Assembly (NCBI RefSeq): GCF_024362785.1
Contig: NZ_CP093301.1
Coordinates: 4,464,001-4,528,000 of the forward strand
Direction of reading: 5' to 3'
DNA from: Evansella sp. LMS18
GTDB taxonomy: Bacteria > Bacillota > Bacilli > Bacillales > Salisediminibacteriaceae
Length of the DNA: 64,000 nt
In this document: in pieces, positions 15,633 to 24,939 of the stretch
Numbering within the stretch: the first letter of the stretch is position 1
Layout: the number at the start of each line of letters is the position of its first letter
Notes under the pieces: model-generated
Databases searched by the model: none
What the model was told of the DNA's origin: nothing
The model's input: only the letters and a program-made list of their open reading frames with translations
Translations under genes and position numbers: made by a program

Positions 15633-16637
15633 ATGAAAGTATCAGAAAAGACGGTGCCGGGAATCACCTCGGAAAAAGGCAGATGGATGTACCAGAAAAT
15701 GTGTGAGATCAGGAAATTTGAAGATCGGGTACATGAGCTGTTCGGAGAAGGTAAGATTCCAGGATTTGTTCATTTGTATGCAGGTGAAGAAGCAGTAGCT
15801 GTTGGGATTTGCGCTCATCTTGATGACCAGGATACCATTACAAGCACTCACAGAGGCCATGGCCACTGTATTGCAAAGGGTTGTGATTTGGACGGAATGA
15901 TGGCTGAGCTGTTCGGGAAAGCGACAGGTCTGAATAAAGGGAAAGGGGGATCCATGCATATTGCTGATGTGGAAAAAGGCATGCTCGGCGCGAACGGTAT
16001 CGTTGGCGGCGGATTTCCTCTGGCAGCCGGAGCGGCATTAACGGCTAAACTGAAGAAAACCGGCGGAGTATCGGCGTGTTTCTTTGGTGATGGAGCTGGC
16101 AACCACGGAACATTCCATGAAGGTATCAACCTGGCAGCAATCTGGGATCTTCCAGCACTCTTTGTTGCGGAAAACAATGGCTACGCAGAGGCTACACCTT
16201 TCGAATATGCTTCCTCATGCAGTAATATAGCTGATCGTGCAAAAAGTTATAACATTCCTGGTGAAGTAGTGGACGGCAAGGATGTGGTTGCTGTTTTTGA
16301 AGCTGCGGCCAGAGCTGTGGAGCGCGCAAGAAAAGGGGAAGGCCCATCTTTAATAGAGTGTAAGACTTACAGAAATTATGGACATTTCGAAGGTGACGCG
16401 CAGAAATACAAAAAAGCAGACGAAAAAGTGAAGCATCTGCAGGAAGAAGACGCAATCCTTAAATTCCGCTCATACTTAACAGACAATGGTCTGCTGTCAG
16501 AGGAAGAACTGGACGAAATAGAGACTTCTGTGGAGCAGGCGGTGGAAGCTGCGGTACAATTCGCGGAAGAAAGCCCGTTCCCTGAGGCAGAAGAATTAAC
16601 TACTGATGTCTACGTTTCCTACAAAACAGAAGAGTAA
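15633..16637 (+). CDS. acoA: Acetoin dehydrogenase E1 alpha subunit
   Basis: Thiamine-diphosphate-dependent E1 alpha (334 aa) of the acetoin dehydrogenase complex, which splits acetoin to acetaldehyde and acetyl-CoA. The TPP-binding motif is FFGDGAGNHGTFHEGINLA followed by FVAENN, and the substrate-channel region THRGHGHCIAKG is intact. ATG 15633 follows AAAGGGAGG; longer in-frame starts lack a site. First gene of acoABC, transcribed from the sigma-54 promoter 52 bp upstream. acoB follows after 16 bp. Confidence 0.95.
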   Translation: MKVSEKTVPGITSEKGRWMYQKMCEIRKFEDRVHELFGEGKIPGFVHLYAGEEAVAVGICAHLDDQDTITSTHRGHGHCIAKGCDLDGMMAELFGKATGLNKGKGGSMHIADVEKGMLGANGIVGGGFPLAAGAALTAKLKKTGGVSACFFGDGAGNHGTFHEGINLAAIWDLPALFVAENNGYAEATPFEYASSCSNIADRAKSYNIPGEVVDGKDVVAVFEAAARAVERARKGEGPSLIECKTYRNYGHFEGDAQKYKKADEKVKHLQEEDAILKFRSYLTDNGLLSEEELDEIETSVEQAVEAAVQFAEESPFPEAEELTTDVYVSYKTEE

Positions 16638-16653
16638 AGGAGGAGATTGTCAA

Positions 16654-17688
16654 ATGACCAGACAACTTACTTTTTCAGAAGCAGTGCGTGAAGCAATGCA
16701 GTTAGCGATGCGAAAAGATGAAAACGTTATCTTAATGGGAGAGGATGTAGCAGGAGGTGCTGCCGTAGACCACCTTCAGGATGATGAAGCATGGGGAGGA
16801 GTGATGGGGGTTACATCAGGGCTAGTTCAGGAATTCGGGCGTGACCGTGTGCTCGATACTCCAATCGCAGAAGCGGGTTATATTGGTGCTGCGGTGACAA
16901 ACGCAGCGACTGGCATGCGTCCGATTGCTGAGTTAATGTTCAACGACTTTATTGGAAGCTGCCTTGATGAAGTCATGAACCAGGGGGCAAAACTTCGGTA
17001 TATGTTCGGGGGAAAAGCGAAGGTTCCTTTAGTTATCCGAACGATGCACGGTGCCGGCTTCCGGGCAGCCGCCCAGCATTCCCAAAGTCTGTACGGTCTT
17101 TTTACCGCGATTCCGGGAATTAAAGTTGTTGTTCCTTCCACGCCTTATGATGCGAAAGGGCTCCTTCTTGCTGCGATTGAAGACGATGATCCGGTTATTT
17201 TCTTTGAGGACAAGACTCTTTATAACGTGAAAGGAGAAGTTCCAGAAGGATATTACACTGTCCCTCTCGGCAAAGGGGAAATTAAACGGGAAGGCAGCGA
17301 CTTAACGATCGTAGGAATCGGAAAACAGGTTGGTACAGCCCTGGAAGCAGCAGATCAGCTTGCGGCAAAAGGAATCGAAGCGGAAGTCGTGGATCCAAGG
17401 AGCACGTCGCCGCTTGATGAAGAAATCATCCTCCAGTCGGTCATGAAAACAAACCGCCTGCTCATTGTTGACGAAGCAAATCCTCGCTGCAATATGGCAA
17501 CAGATATCGCGGCCCTCGTTGCTGATAAAGGCTTTGATTATCTGGACGCGCCAATTAAGCGTCTTACTGCGCCACACTGTCCGGTGCCGTTCTCTCCTGT
17601 GCTGGAGGATATATACCTGCCTTCAGCAGAAAAAATATTACAGCTTGTCTCAGAAATGATCGAAGACGATTCAACCATGCCAGTGTAA
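16654..17688 (+). CDS. acoB: Acetoin dehydrogenase E1 beta subunit
   Basis: E1 beta subunit of 344 aa that pairs with AcoA. Recognisable blocks are VILMGEDVAGGAAVDH, RVLDTPIAEAGYIGAA, the FNDFIGSCLDEVMNQGAK segment and RTMHGAGFRAAAQHSQSL, followed by a transketolase C-terminal domain (TIVGIGKQV, EVVDPRSTSPLD). The AAAGGAGGAG ribosome site sits 10 bp before ATG 16654. Start in the 16-bp gap after acoA, so translated from the same mRNA. Ends 91 bp before acoC. Confidence 0.95.
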   Translation: MTRQLTFSEAVREAMQLAMRKDENVILMGEDVAGGAAVDHLQDDEAWGGVMGVTSGLVQEFGRDRVLDTPIAEAGYIGAAVTNAATGMRPIAELMFNDFIGSCLDEVMNQGAKLRYMFGGKAKVPLVIRTMHGAGFRAAAQHSQSLYGLFTAIPGIKVVVPSTPYDAKGLLLAAIEDDDPVIFFEDKTLYNVKGEVPEGYYTVPLGKGEIKREGSDLTIVGIGKQVGTALEAADQLAAKGIEAEVVDPRSTSPLDEEIILQSVMKTNRLLIVDEANPRCNMATDIAALVADKGFDYLDAPIKRLTAPHCPVPFSPVLEDIYLPSAEKILQLVSEMIEDDSTMPV

Positions 17689-17779
17689 ATACTTTGTTTT
17701 TAACACAGCCGGCCAGGTTCACACTTTATGAGCCGGTCGGTTTTCACCGTATTTTTCACAGAAAAGGGAGCGAATGCCA

Positions 17780-19084
17780 ATGTCAAAAGCGATCGTAATG
17801 CCAAAGATGGGAATGGGTATGAAGGAAGGAACCGTCGTCCTGTGGCATAAAGAAGAAGGAGAGACGGTGGAAAAAGGGGAACCTGTCGTATCAGTAAGTT
17901 CCGATAAAATTGAGAACGAAATTGAATCCCCAGTGGACGGAACCCTTATTAAAGCAATGGTTGATGTGGATGAAGTCGTACCGGTAGGTCAGCCGATTGC
18001 CTATGTTGGAGAACCCGGGGAAAGGATAGAGGAAGAAGCCCGGAGCGCTGGTGCAGGTAATGAAGGAGGGAACTCTGTAGAGGCGGAAAACACGGATTCC
18101 AACGAGTATGTTGCCGCAAGTTTGGCAACAATGGACCCGCCTACGCCTGAAAAAACAGAAGCACCGGGAAGAGGCAGGAAAAGAGTGTCGCCAGCAGCGA
18201 GAAAACTGGCAAAACAAAAAAGTGTGGACCTGGAAACCGTAATTGGGACAGGCCCTCAAGGCAGAATAACAAAAGCTGACATTATTAAAGCGGCAGAACA
18301 AACGGCAGAACCAGCAAATACAGAGGAGGTACCCAAGCCGACCGAAGTTAAACTACGTATTCGGAAGCCAGAGGAAGACAAGAATTCAAACGTCCGTGAA
18401 TATACTGGCGTCCGTCGAATTATTGGTAAGCGAATGCATGAAAGCCTCCAAAACACTGCCCAGCTTACAATTATGAAGAGTGTGGATGTAACTGAGCTGA
18501 TGAATCTGCAGAAAAAGTTGCGGGTGGAAATGGGGAACCTTGAGGTTGAAGGAAAAATAACAGTGACTGATCTGCTTGCAAAGGCGGTCACTCTCGCTTT
18601 ACTGAAGCATCCTTTTATGAATAGTGCACTGCAGGATGAAAGAATAGAAGAATATGAGCATGTTCACCTTGGCATTGCGGCTGCTAATGACCGCGGGCTT
18701 GTTGTCCCAGTGGTATTTAATGCTGAAAAAGAAACGTTGATTGGCCTTTCAAGACAGATTGGGGAATTAGGAAGGAAAGCGAAGGAAGGGCTTCTTACTT
18801 CGGATGAAATTAAAGGATCCACTTTTACGATTACTAACCTTGGTGCTTCGGGGGTCAGCTATTTTACTCCGGTGCTTAACCCGCCGGAAACTGGCATCCT
18901 GGGAGTAGGGAGTATTGAAGAACAAGCGGTGTTTAAGGATGGAGAGCCTGTTCCAGTGAAGAAGCTTCCGTTAAGTCTTTCTTTCGACCACCGTGTTACA
19001 GATGGGGAACCGGCCAGCCGCTTCCTGAATACAGTAGCTGCTTATCTCGAAAATCCTTATATGCTGTTAGCTTCGGATAGATAA
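17780..19084 (+). CDS. acoC: Acetoin dehydrogenase E2, dihydrolipoamide acetyltransferase
   Basis: E2 component of 434 aa. One N-terminal lipoyl domain has lipoylation lysine K43 (SSDKIENE). A linker rich in Glu/Ala is followed by a peripheral-subunit-binding domain (RVSPAARKLAKQ ... IGTGPQGRITKADI, about 137-172) and a catalytic acetyltransferase domain ending with H404 and D408 in DHRVTDGEP. ATG 17780 is 9 bp after GGGAG; ATG 17774 is too close. No acoL (E3 lipoamide dehydrogenase) follows, unlike B. subtilis acoABCL, so E3 must come from another locus such as pdhD. Confidence 0.94.
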   Translation: MSKAIVMPKMGMGMKEGTVVLWHKEEGETVEKGEPVVSVSSDKIENEIESPVDGTLIKAMVDVDEVVPVGQPIAYVGEPGERIEEEARSAGAGNEGGNSVEAENTDSNEYVAASLATMDPPTPEKTEAPGRGRKRVSPAARKLAKQKSVDLETVIGTGPQGRITKADIIKAAEQTAEPANTEEVPKPTEVKLRIRKPEEDKNSNVREYTGVRRIIGKRMHESLQNTAQLTIMKSVDVTELMNLQKKLRVEMGNLEVEGKITVTDLLAKAVTLALLKHPFMNSALQDERIEEYEHVHLGIAAANDRGLVVPVVFNAEKETLIGLSRQIGELGRKAKEGLLTSDEIKGSTFTITNLGASGVSYFTPVLNPPETGILGVGSIEEQAVFKDGEPVPVKKLPLSLSFDHRVTDGEPASRFLNTVAAYLENPYMLLASDR

Positions 19085-19136
19085 AGGGACAGGAACGCAT
19101 TTAAACGACCGGAATCAGCTTTGTATCTTCATAAAA

Positions 19137-19163
19137 CGGTCGTATGTGCCACTCATACGACCG
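19137..19163. repeat. Inverted repeat downstream of acoC
   Basis: Perfect stem CGGTCGTATG / CATACGACCG with a 7-bp loop and no T tract. CGACCGGAATCA occurs on both sides (about 19106 and 19158). It may stabilise the acoABC mRNA end or act as an operator. The rest of 19085-19475 shows no gene. Confidence 0.5.
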
Positions 19164-19475
19164 GAATCAACTTGGCATCAATGCAAAATGGTCAAATGAA
19201 TATTAACTTAAGGGCCAGCAGAAGAGTGAACCAATTCAGCTTCAGCACAAATTAAAATTCTGGTTTACAGCTGGTAATTTTTGTTTTATTTGTGTGAAAA
19301 GGAATATACATTAGCTTGTCAAAGTATCTTTAAGAAAAACGCATTTTATCGAACATTAAAACAGAATATAAGGATATTTGTAATATTTTATAAGATTTTT
19401 TGCGAAAATGTCTTTCTTTTTTTGATTCCTCTGTTAAAATGAAACAGGAATCAATTGAGAAAGAGGTGTTTCATT

Positions 19476-20027
19476 ATGGTGTGGCAGGCGCTAATTATTT
19501 TTATCTCGCAAATTTTGTTCGTCCCTATTCTTACGTTGCGGACAATTATGATGGTGAAGGGCCTCAAAGGAAAAGCAGCCGGTTTCGGGATACTGGAGGC
19601 TGTTATTTACGTAGTAGCGATCGGTATGGTGCTTAGTGATTTAACGAATTATTATAATATGGCTGCCTACGCTTTAGGATTTGGGGCAGGTTTATATATA
19701 GGTGCGTGGATTGAGGAAAAACTCGCGATTGGTTATGTAACCATTGAAGCAAATATTCCGCAAAGAAATGAAGCGTTGATCAGCAGGCTGAGGGAAGTGG
19801 GCTTCAGTGTTTCCACATCAAGCGTGGAAGGGATCTCCACAGACCGGTATTTGCTGTACTGTACAGCGAGACGGGACAGAGAAAAAGAATTTTATCGAAT
19901 CATTGATGAGTTTGAGGAAAAAGCGTTTGTCGCTTCGTACGAACCGCGGAACTTCAAAGGCGGGTACATCACAAAAGGCATGAAGCAGCGCAGGGAACGC
20001 TGGTTAAGGAAGAAAAAATCAGCATAA
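19476..20027 (+). CDS. DUF2179/UPF0316 membrane protein (YebE-like)
   Basis: A 183-aa protein: three hydrophobic N-terminal segments (about 1-25, 40-60, 62-80), then a cytoplasmic DUF2179 domain (~95-175, with the [16 protein letters not shown] block, [20 protein letters not shown], and [16 protein letters not shown]). The arrangement matches the Bacillus UPF0316 family of unknown function; DUF2179 may bind a small ligand. ATG 19476 lies 10 bp after AAAGAGGTG, while an upstream in-frame TTG (19455) has no site. Monocistronic with a terminator. Confidence 0.9.
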   Translation: MVWQALIIFISQILFVPILTLRTIMMVKGLKGKAAGFGILEAVIYVVAIGMVLSDLTNYYNMAAYALGFGAGLYIGAWIEEKLAIGYVTIEANIPQRNEALISRLREVGFSVSTSSVEGISTDRYLLYCTARRDREKEFYRIIDEFEEKAFVASYEPRNFKGGYITKGMKQRRERWLRKKKSA

Positions 20028-20041
20028 CATATTTTATGATG

Positions 20042-20074
20042 ACCAGGTGGCTCAGGCTGCCTGGTTTTGTTTAT
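20042..20074 (+). terminator. Probable terminator
   Basis: ACCAGG / CCTGGT stem with inner GGCTCAGGCT, followed by TTTGTTTATTT. Confidence 0.65.
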
Positions 20075-20179
20075 TTAGCGGGTATTTCCGGGGATGATAG
20101 TATATAGGTAAATTTACCGCAAAATTAACCGCAATCAGAAAAGTAGGCATACAGTTTTTTACCAAAAGGAGGAGTTTCC

Positions 20180-21076
20180 GTGGAACAGGTACCTTTATTT
20201 GTTGATACAGAGTGGCTTGATAAAAGACTTGATGATCCGGATTTAAGGCTCATTGATGCAACAACGTTTCTGAAGATCCCGGAAAATGGCGGACAGGCAG
20301 AGGCATGGCCCGGAAAGGAAGCATATGACAAAGAGCATATCCCTGGAGCTGTGTTTGCGGACATCTTAGGTGAATTGTCCGATCCGGAAGCCGATCTCCC
20401 ATTTACCGTACCCCAAAGAGATAAATTTGTTGAAAAAATGAGTGAATTAGGGGTAGGAGAGGGTACTTATGTTGTCATTTACGACCAAGGTCCTCTCGTT
20501 GGTGTCCCTGTTGTCGCTTCTTACTGGGCATCCCGCCTTGCATGGCAGCTAAAATATGAAGGATTCGATAATGTAGCGGTATTAGAAGGCGGACTGCCGA
20601 AATGGAAAGACGAAGGCCGGCCGGTAACTGATAAACCAGGGCTTTATCCGAAAGGTAACTTTAAAGGGGAACGCCGCCCTGATCTACTGGCAACAAAAGA
20701 AGACGTAAAAAGAGCGATGGACGACAAAGATACAGTTCTCATCAACAGTTTGTCAGAGGCAGATTTTCTCGGGGAGACAAATACGTATGCCCGGAGCGGC
20801 CACATCCCCGGAAGTAAGAATGTATTTTTCGGCGACTTATCAGACATGGAATCAAAGGAACTCCACGATGAGGAAAATCTCCGGGAGACTTTTGAAAAAA
20901 CGGGAGCTCTTGATCCGGATAAAAAAGTAATCACTTATTGCGGTGGCGGGATCGCTGCCACATGGAACGCGCTTGTTTTAAACCAGCTGGGACAAAAAAA
21001 TGTGGCAGTCTATGACGGTTCCATGAACGAATGGACCGCCGATCCGGACCTGCCGTTGGATAAAGGGAAGAATTAA
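20180..21076 (+). CDS. Sulfurtransferase with two rhodanese domains
   Basis: A 298-aa cytoplasmic protein with an inactive N-terminal rhodanese domain (about 8-130) and a catalytic C-terminal one (about 165-290). The active-site cysteine is C254 in TYCGGGIAA. CGGGIAA is the 6-residue loop of thiosulfate sulfurtransferases rather than the CGSGVTA loop of mercaptopyruvate enzymes, so thiosulfate:cyanide sulfurtransferase is more likely. GTG 20180 follows AAGGAGGAG. Monocistronic. Confidence 0.93.
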   Translation: MEQVPLFVDTEWLDKRLDDPDLRLIDATTFLKIPENGGQAEAWPGKEAYDKEHIPGAVFADILGELSDPEADLPFTVPQRDKFVEKMSELGVGEGTYVVIYDQGPLVGVPVVASYWASRLAWQLKYEGFDNVAVLEGGLPKWKDEGRPVTDKPGLYPKGNFKGERRPDLLATKEDVKRAMDDKDTVLINSLSEADFLGETNTYARSGHIPGSKNVFFGDLSDMESKELHDEENLRETFEKTGALDPDKKVITYCGGGIAATWNALVLNQLGQKNVAVYDGSMNEWTADPDLPLDKGKN

Positions 21077-21086
21077 TGAAGGAAAC

Positions 21087-21114
21087 AGGCAGCCTCAATT
21101 AAAAGAGGCTGCCT
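21087..21114 (+). terminator. Hairpin after the rhodanese gene
   Basis: AGGCAGCCTC / GAGGCTGCCT perfect 10-bp stem; only a weak T-rich tail follows. Confidence 0.65.
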
Positions 21115-21218
21115 AGTCTGTATCTGATTTAATTATAGCACGAATTTCCAGTTTTTATCAGTCTTTAATTCTTCAATCAGACTGCTAAGCTTAGAATATA
21201 CTTGATTGGGGGAATTGG

Positions 21219-21740
21219 ATGATAGACTACAGGATTAAAAACGCAGGGGATTACGCACAAAAAATTGGTGAACTTGTTTCAATGCTGGAACATACCAGAG
21301 CTGTTACCCTGGAGGAAATAAAGGATTTAAGCGAAGAGGACTTAGATTCAGTGGCAGATGAAACTTCCAATACGATCGGCGCACTTTTACTTCATATTGC
21401 TTCCATTGAATTTGTACATCAGGTTATTTCATTTGAAGGACGGGATATTAACGAGGGGGAAATGGAACAATGGAAAACTGCACTGGAGTTGGGGCCGGAA
21501 GCCAGAAAAGTCATTTGCGGAAATCCTGTTAGTTATTATATGAATGAATTGGCTAAAGTCAGAAAAAAAACTTTGCTGAAATTCCAAGATATAAACGATG
21601 ATTGGTTATTTGAAGAGAAGAAATGGGGAAACGGCGTTCCTCATAATAATTATTATCTTTGGTTTCATGTCATGGAAGATGAGATAAACCACCGAGGGCA
21701 AATTAGAATGCTCAAACGTATGCTTTCCGGAAGCAAATAA
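21219..21740 (+). CDS. DinB/DUF664 superfamily protein
   Basis: A 173-aa four-helix protein of the DinB metal-dependent superfamily. The three metal histidines fit the pattern: H in LLLHIASIE, H in WFHVMEDE, and H in INHRGQIRMLK. Members act in bacillithiol-dependent or other thiol-transfer reactions, but most are uncharacterised and no substrate can be named here. Ribosome site TTGGGGGAAT precedes ATG 21219. It is convergent with the small membrane gene at 21761. Confidence 0.85.
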   Translation: MIDYRIKNAGDYAQKIGELVSMLEHTRAVTLEEIKDLSEEDLDSVADETSNTIGALLLHIASIEFVHQVISFEGRDINEGEMEQWKTALELGPEARKVICGNPVSYYMNELAKVRKKTLLKFQDINDDWLFEEKKWGNGVPHNNYYLWFHVMEDEINHRGQIRMLKRMLSGSK

Positions 21741-21760
21741 GCTTTTTACATAATAAAAGC

Positions 21761-21991
21761 TCAGAGCCGGCTTTGCAGCAACTCTGAGTCATATTCTTCG
21801 TGCAGCTCTGTTTTCATTTTTCCGGCCCCAACAGGTTCAGTGTACCGGTTATCAAACCTTTCCATGAGCATTAAGGTGAAAAATACACCGACAGCAAGTA
21901 ATACTATTAAACTGGCAGAAAGAGCGAAAAACGTAAAAATTGACTTTACTATCCCGTATTCCAGGACTTTTTCTTTTGCTTTCTGAATCAC
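21761..21991 (-). CDS. Small single-pass membrane protein, hypothetical
   Basis: A 76-aa protein with one hydrophobic helix (about 16-42, FTFFALSASLIVLLAVGVFFTLML) and a short charged C-terminal tail. GTG 21991 is placed 9 bp after AAGAGGTGG, a good ribosome site, which supports a real gene. No family recognised. It is convergent with the DinB gene and divergent from the SDR gene. Confidence 0.7.
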   Translation of the reverse strand: MIQKAKEKVLEYGIVKSIFTFFALSASLIVLLAVGVFFTLMLMERFDNRYTEPVGAGKMKTELHEEYDSELLQSRL

Positions 21992-22165
21992 AGGAAACCA
22001 CCTCTTACGTACAATGATTCTTATTTTTACAAATTATGATATATCCTTCCATTATTCTAACGTATGAAAACAGAATTTTCTATGTGTTTACTCTTTTTTC
22101 CTAAGCACAGTTTTCAGAAAACAGGGTATAGGAAAGTGTCCGATAATAGATAAGGAGTGATAACT

Positions 22166-22972
22166 ATGAGCATATTTTCAGAAAAGGCACTGGAAGGAAA
22201 ACACGTATTAATCACAGGAGCTACAGGGGGGATTGGCTATGAAACTGCGAAAGTTACAGCTGCCATGGGAGCAAAAGTATCCGTAACAGGAAGAAACGAG
22301 CTAAAACTGGAAGAGTTGATGGGTGAACTGAAAAAGGTCGCACAGGTAGAAAATCTTTTTATGAAGGGGGCGGATATAACAAAGGAAGGGGACAGGCTGG
22401 AGATTACTAAAGAATGCAGAAAAATATTTGGACCGGTAACCCACCTGGTTAACTCTGCCGGCATTGCAGGAGGTTCTGTTATAAGGGAGCTTGAGGAAAA
22501 TAAAATGAGAGACATTATGGAGCTTAACTACTTTGCAACTGTCCGGCTGACACAGCTTGTTTACGAAGGAATGATGGAACAGACTAAGGCCGGTGGCGGA
22601 GCGATCGTGAATGTCTCCTCGTTATCGGGATTAAGAGGTACATACGGCAATTCCGCCTATTCAGCCAGTAAATTCGCAATCACCGGCTTTACCCAGTCTT
22701 TCGCAGTGGAAGCGATTGAACATAACATTCGAGTAAACTCCGTATGTCCAGGTTTTGTAGACACAGACATGGGAATCAACGCAATCAAACGAAAAGCCGG
22801 ACGGGAAAGCAAGAGTTTTGAAGAGAAGATGAAGGAAGTGGAGAGTGGCATTCCTTCAGGAAGAATTACCACTGCCAGGGAAGTGGCGAACACCATCGCT
22901 TTTCTGTTAACTGACGCTGCAGAGAACATCGTAGGAGAGTCAGTGAAAATATCTGGCGGAAGCGTGATGTAA
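22166..22972 (+). CDS. Short-chain dehydrogenase/reductase (SDR)
   Basis: A 268-aa NAD(P)-dependent oxidoreductase of the classical SDR type. Cofactor motif TGATGGIG is at about residues 16-23, NSAG follows, and the catalytic pair is Y165/K169 in YSASK with a serine in NVSSLSG. The C-terminal VGESVKISGGSVM is also typical. Substrate unknown; 3-oxoacyl reductase-like enzymes share these motifs. ATG 22166 follows AAGGAGTG. Single gene with a strong terminator. Confidence 0.93.
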   Translation: MSIFSEKALEGKHVLITGATGGIGYETAKVTAAMGAKVSVTGRNELKLEELMGELKKVAQVENLFMKGADITKEGDRLEITKECRKIFGPVTHLVNSAGIAGGSVIRELEENKMRDIMELNYFATVRLTQLVYEGMMEQTKAGGGAIVNVSSLSGLRGTYGNSAYSASKFAITGFTQSFAVEAIEHNIRVNSVCPGFVDTDMGINAIKRKAGRESKSFEEKMKEVESGIPSGRITTAREVANTIAFLLTDAAENIVGESVKISGGSVM

Positions 22973-22977
22973 GTTTA

Positions 22978-23024
22978 AACGAAACCGACAAGGGTCTGGC
23001 CCTTGTCGATTTCGTTTAATTTTC
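22978..23024 (+). terminator. Strong terminator after SDR gene
   Basis: Long stem AACGAAACCGACAAGGG / CCCTTGTCGATTTCGTT followed by TAATTTTCTGATTTCTTTTT. The inner GTCTGGCCCTTGTCG also appears near 46360 beside topB. Confidence 0.8.
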
Positions 23025-23116
23025 TGATTTCTTTTTATGTCACGGTGTGATATAGTCATGATATGACATAGCATATTGCTTGATGTATGAATGAAACAGC
23101 GATGGAGGCGGTTGAT

Positions 23117-23449
23117 TTGGATGTAAATAAAATGATGAAGGGCTATTTGCCGATGACGGAAACCGCTTATTACATTCTTCTTTCCCTGAATAAACCTCGT
23201 CATGGATACGGAATAGTCAAACATGTGGAAGAGATTACGCATCAACGGCTCCGCCTCGGATCAGGAACAGTTTACGGGACATTAATGAAAATGCAGCGTG
23301 ACGGAGTAATTACTGTATATGCAGACGAACAGCGCAAAACCACTTATGAAATAACACCTGCTGGTAAAAAACTGATCCGTGCTGAAATCGGCAGGCTACA
23401 AGAGCTGTATGAAAATGGAGCATCTATAAAGGGGGAGTTCGATGGATAA
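23117..23449 (+). CDS. PadR-family transcriptional regulator
   Basis: A 110-aa winged-helix repressor with the PadR pattern: MTETAYYILLSLNKPRHGYGI, LGSGTVYGTLMKMQRDGVI, and TTYEITPAGKKLI. The TTG at 23117 is 8 bp after GGAGG (23104-23108) and is preferred to ATG 23087, which has no site. Its end overlaps the next start by 8 bp, so it forms a two-gene operon with the DUF2812 protein. PadR/DUF2812 pairs are common in Bacillus, with PadR controlling the membrane partner. Confidence 0.88.
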   Translation: MDVNKMMKGYLPMTETAYYILLSLNKPRHGYGIVKHVEEITHQRLRLGSGTVYGTLMKMQRDGVITVYADEQRKTTYEITPAGKKLIRAEIGRLQELYENGASIKGEFDG

Positions 23450-24662
23450 AAAAGTATTCAGGCCCTTATGGAGTTTTGATGTACCAAAAACAGAAACATG
23501 GCTCTCTGATATGACCGAACAGGGCTATCATTTATACGAATTCAGAAAAAGCTCCAGCACGTTTCTGTTTAAACAGGGCAGCCCGGGGAGAGCAGAATTT
23601 AAAATCGGCCTGGATAAAAAAAAGAGTGGTGTACTTCCGGACGCCCTTGTGAACGATGGATGGCGCATGGTTTCCAGCAAAGGTGCCTGGTATGCAGCGG
23701 TAAATGAACAGCCTCAGGAGCAGATCAAAACAAGCATAGTTCAGGATAACATTGTAAAGCGGAATCAAAAGCTGTTTTATTTATTCATTAGTATTCTCGT
23801 ATTCCTGACTGTCTGGATGTTTAATTTTGTAATGGATTATATGTGGATGCAGAGTTTGCCTGAAGCGATACAGGAACATTTGAGGGACACTGGCGGAATG
23901 GTAACTAATCCGCTCGTAATTTTTCCAGGGATTATTATTAATGTATTGCTAATCAGCCTTCTCGCCTATTTTCTAAACACTATCAGGAATTCAAATAAAC
24001 AGCTTACCCACAGAAACTCCGAAGAAGAAGACCTTGAACATGGGGTTGTGGAAGGGCAAGAGCTCATTCCTTTTGAAGAGGAAACAAGCCTTAAAAAGGA
24101 AGGGAAATTGGTCGTTAAACGGTATTTTGGCTGGAAGTATGCACCAGACAAACTGGAAAAACGGCTGGAGGAAATGGAGGCAAAAGGTTTCCAGCTCTAC
24201 CGGATCAGCTGGTCAGGCATCAGCTTTTACTTTCTCAGCGGCAGCCCCCGGCGGGTAAGTTATAATACGGAGTTTCAAAATATGCCAGATGAGAGATCCG
24301 CTGGTATGCACAAGGAAGCAGGATGGAAACAGGCCTACTCATCTGCAAGCACTTTTCCTAAGTGGAGGATCTGGTCACAGGAGTATAGCAGTGATGGAGC
24401 AAAACCAGTATTGTACAGTGATCAGCCAACAAAACAAAAGCAAGCCTGGAAAATGGCGATTAATTCCACGTTTATATTTATCCCTGTAATCGTTCTTTAT
24501 AGCTTTTATATATGGACGGATATTAACTTAGCCTCAGAAAGTATGTATTATTCAATCACCTGGCCAGTGATTATTATCTTCTCTATAATCGTTATACTCT
24601 TTTGTTCTTTCACTATAAGATCGTGGCTGTATTATTTCCGAATGAAAAAGATAGAAGATTAA
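23442..24662 (+). CDS. DUF2812 membrane protein with duplicated domain
   Basis: A 406-aa protein built from two DUF2812 modules: residues about 1-90 (FDVPKTETWLSDMTEQGYHL) and 225-310 (WKYAPDKLEKRLEEMEAKGFQL). Each is followed by hydrophobic segments (about 108-130, 155-180, then 345-395). Both modules share the W..Y/D..K.E..L..M...G..L pattern. Its start lies within the PadR gene, so translation is coupled. Function unknown; it is likely under PadR control. Confidence 0.85.
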   Translation: MDKKVFRPLWSFDVPKTETWLSDMTEQGYHLYEFRKSSSTFLFKQGSPGRAEFKIGLDKKKSGVLPDALVNDGWRMVSSKGAWYAAVNEQPQEQIKTSIVQDNIVKRNQKLFYLFISILVFLTVWMFNFVMDYMWMQSLPEAIQEHLRDTGGMVTNPLVIFPGIIINVLLISLLAYFLNTIRNSNKQLTHRNSEEEDLEHGVVEGQELIPFEEETSLKKEGKLVVKRYFGWKYAPDKLEKRLEEMEAKGFQLYRISWSGISFYFLSGSPRRVSYNTEFQNMPDERSAGMHKEAGWKQAYSSASTFPKWRIWSQEYSSDGAKPVLYSDQPTKQKQAWKMAINSTFIFIPVIVLYSFYIWTDINLASESMYYSITWPVIIIFSIIVILFCSFTIRSWLYYFRMKKIED

Positions 24663-24677
24663 CTTTTTGATACAGGA

Positions 24678-24710
24678 ACAGCTTCCATTTTCCAGGCAGC
24701 TGTTTTTTCC
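24678..24710 (+). terminator. Terminator of padR-DUF2812
   Basis: AACAGCT / AGCTGTT stem with TTTTTTCC tail. Confidence 0.75.
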
Positions 24711-24890
24711 GTTAACTTCATTTGAATTTCATAGCAGGCGGAAGACAAGAGGGAGAAACCATACGGGATGAAAAATTAACTCTCGAATAATATTGAAGTT
24801 ATATATCTGCCTGATAACAAACAGGAGGAATTGCAAATACAGGAAGATTCATTACATATGAGAAGAAACACTATTACCAATTTCCCCTAA

Positions 24891-24926
24891 AGGGAAGAGA
24901 GCAGACATGGGGCGGGTCTGCTCCCT
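24891..24926 (-). terminator. Terminator of the YppF-like gene
   Basis: On the minus strand, GGGAGCAGAC / GTCTGCTCTC stem downstream of the 24940 stop, followed by a C/T-rich tail. Confidence 0.6.
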
Positions 24927-24939
24927 GATTTGTATTTTA

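Noticed and set aside
23966-24258. Short frames inside the DUF2812 gene
   Set aside because: Internal shadows of a longer gene with supported start and domain pattern.
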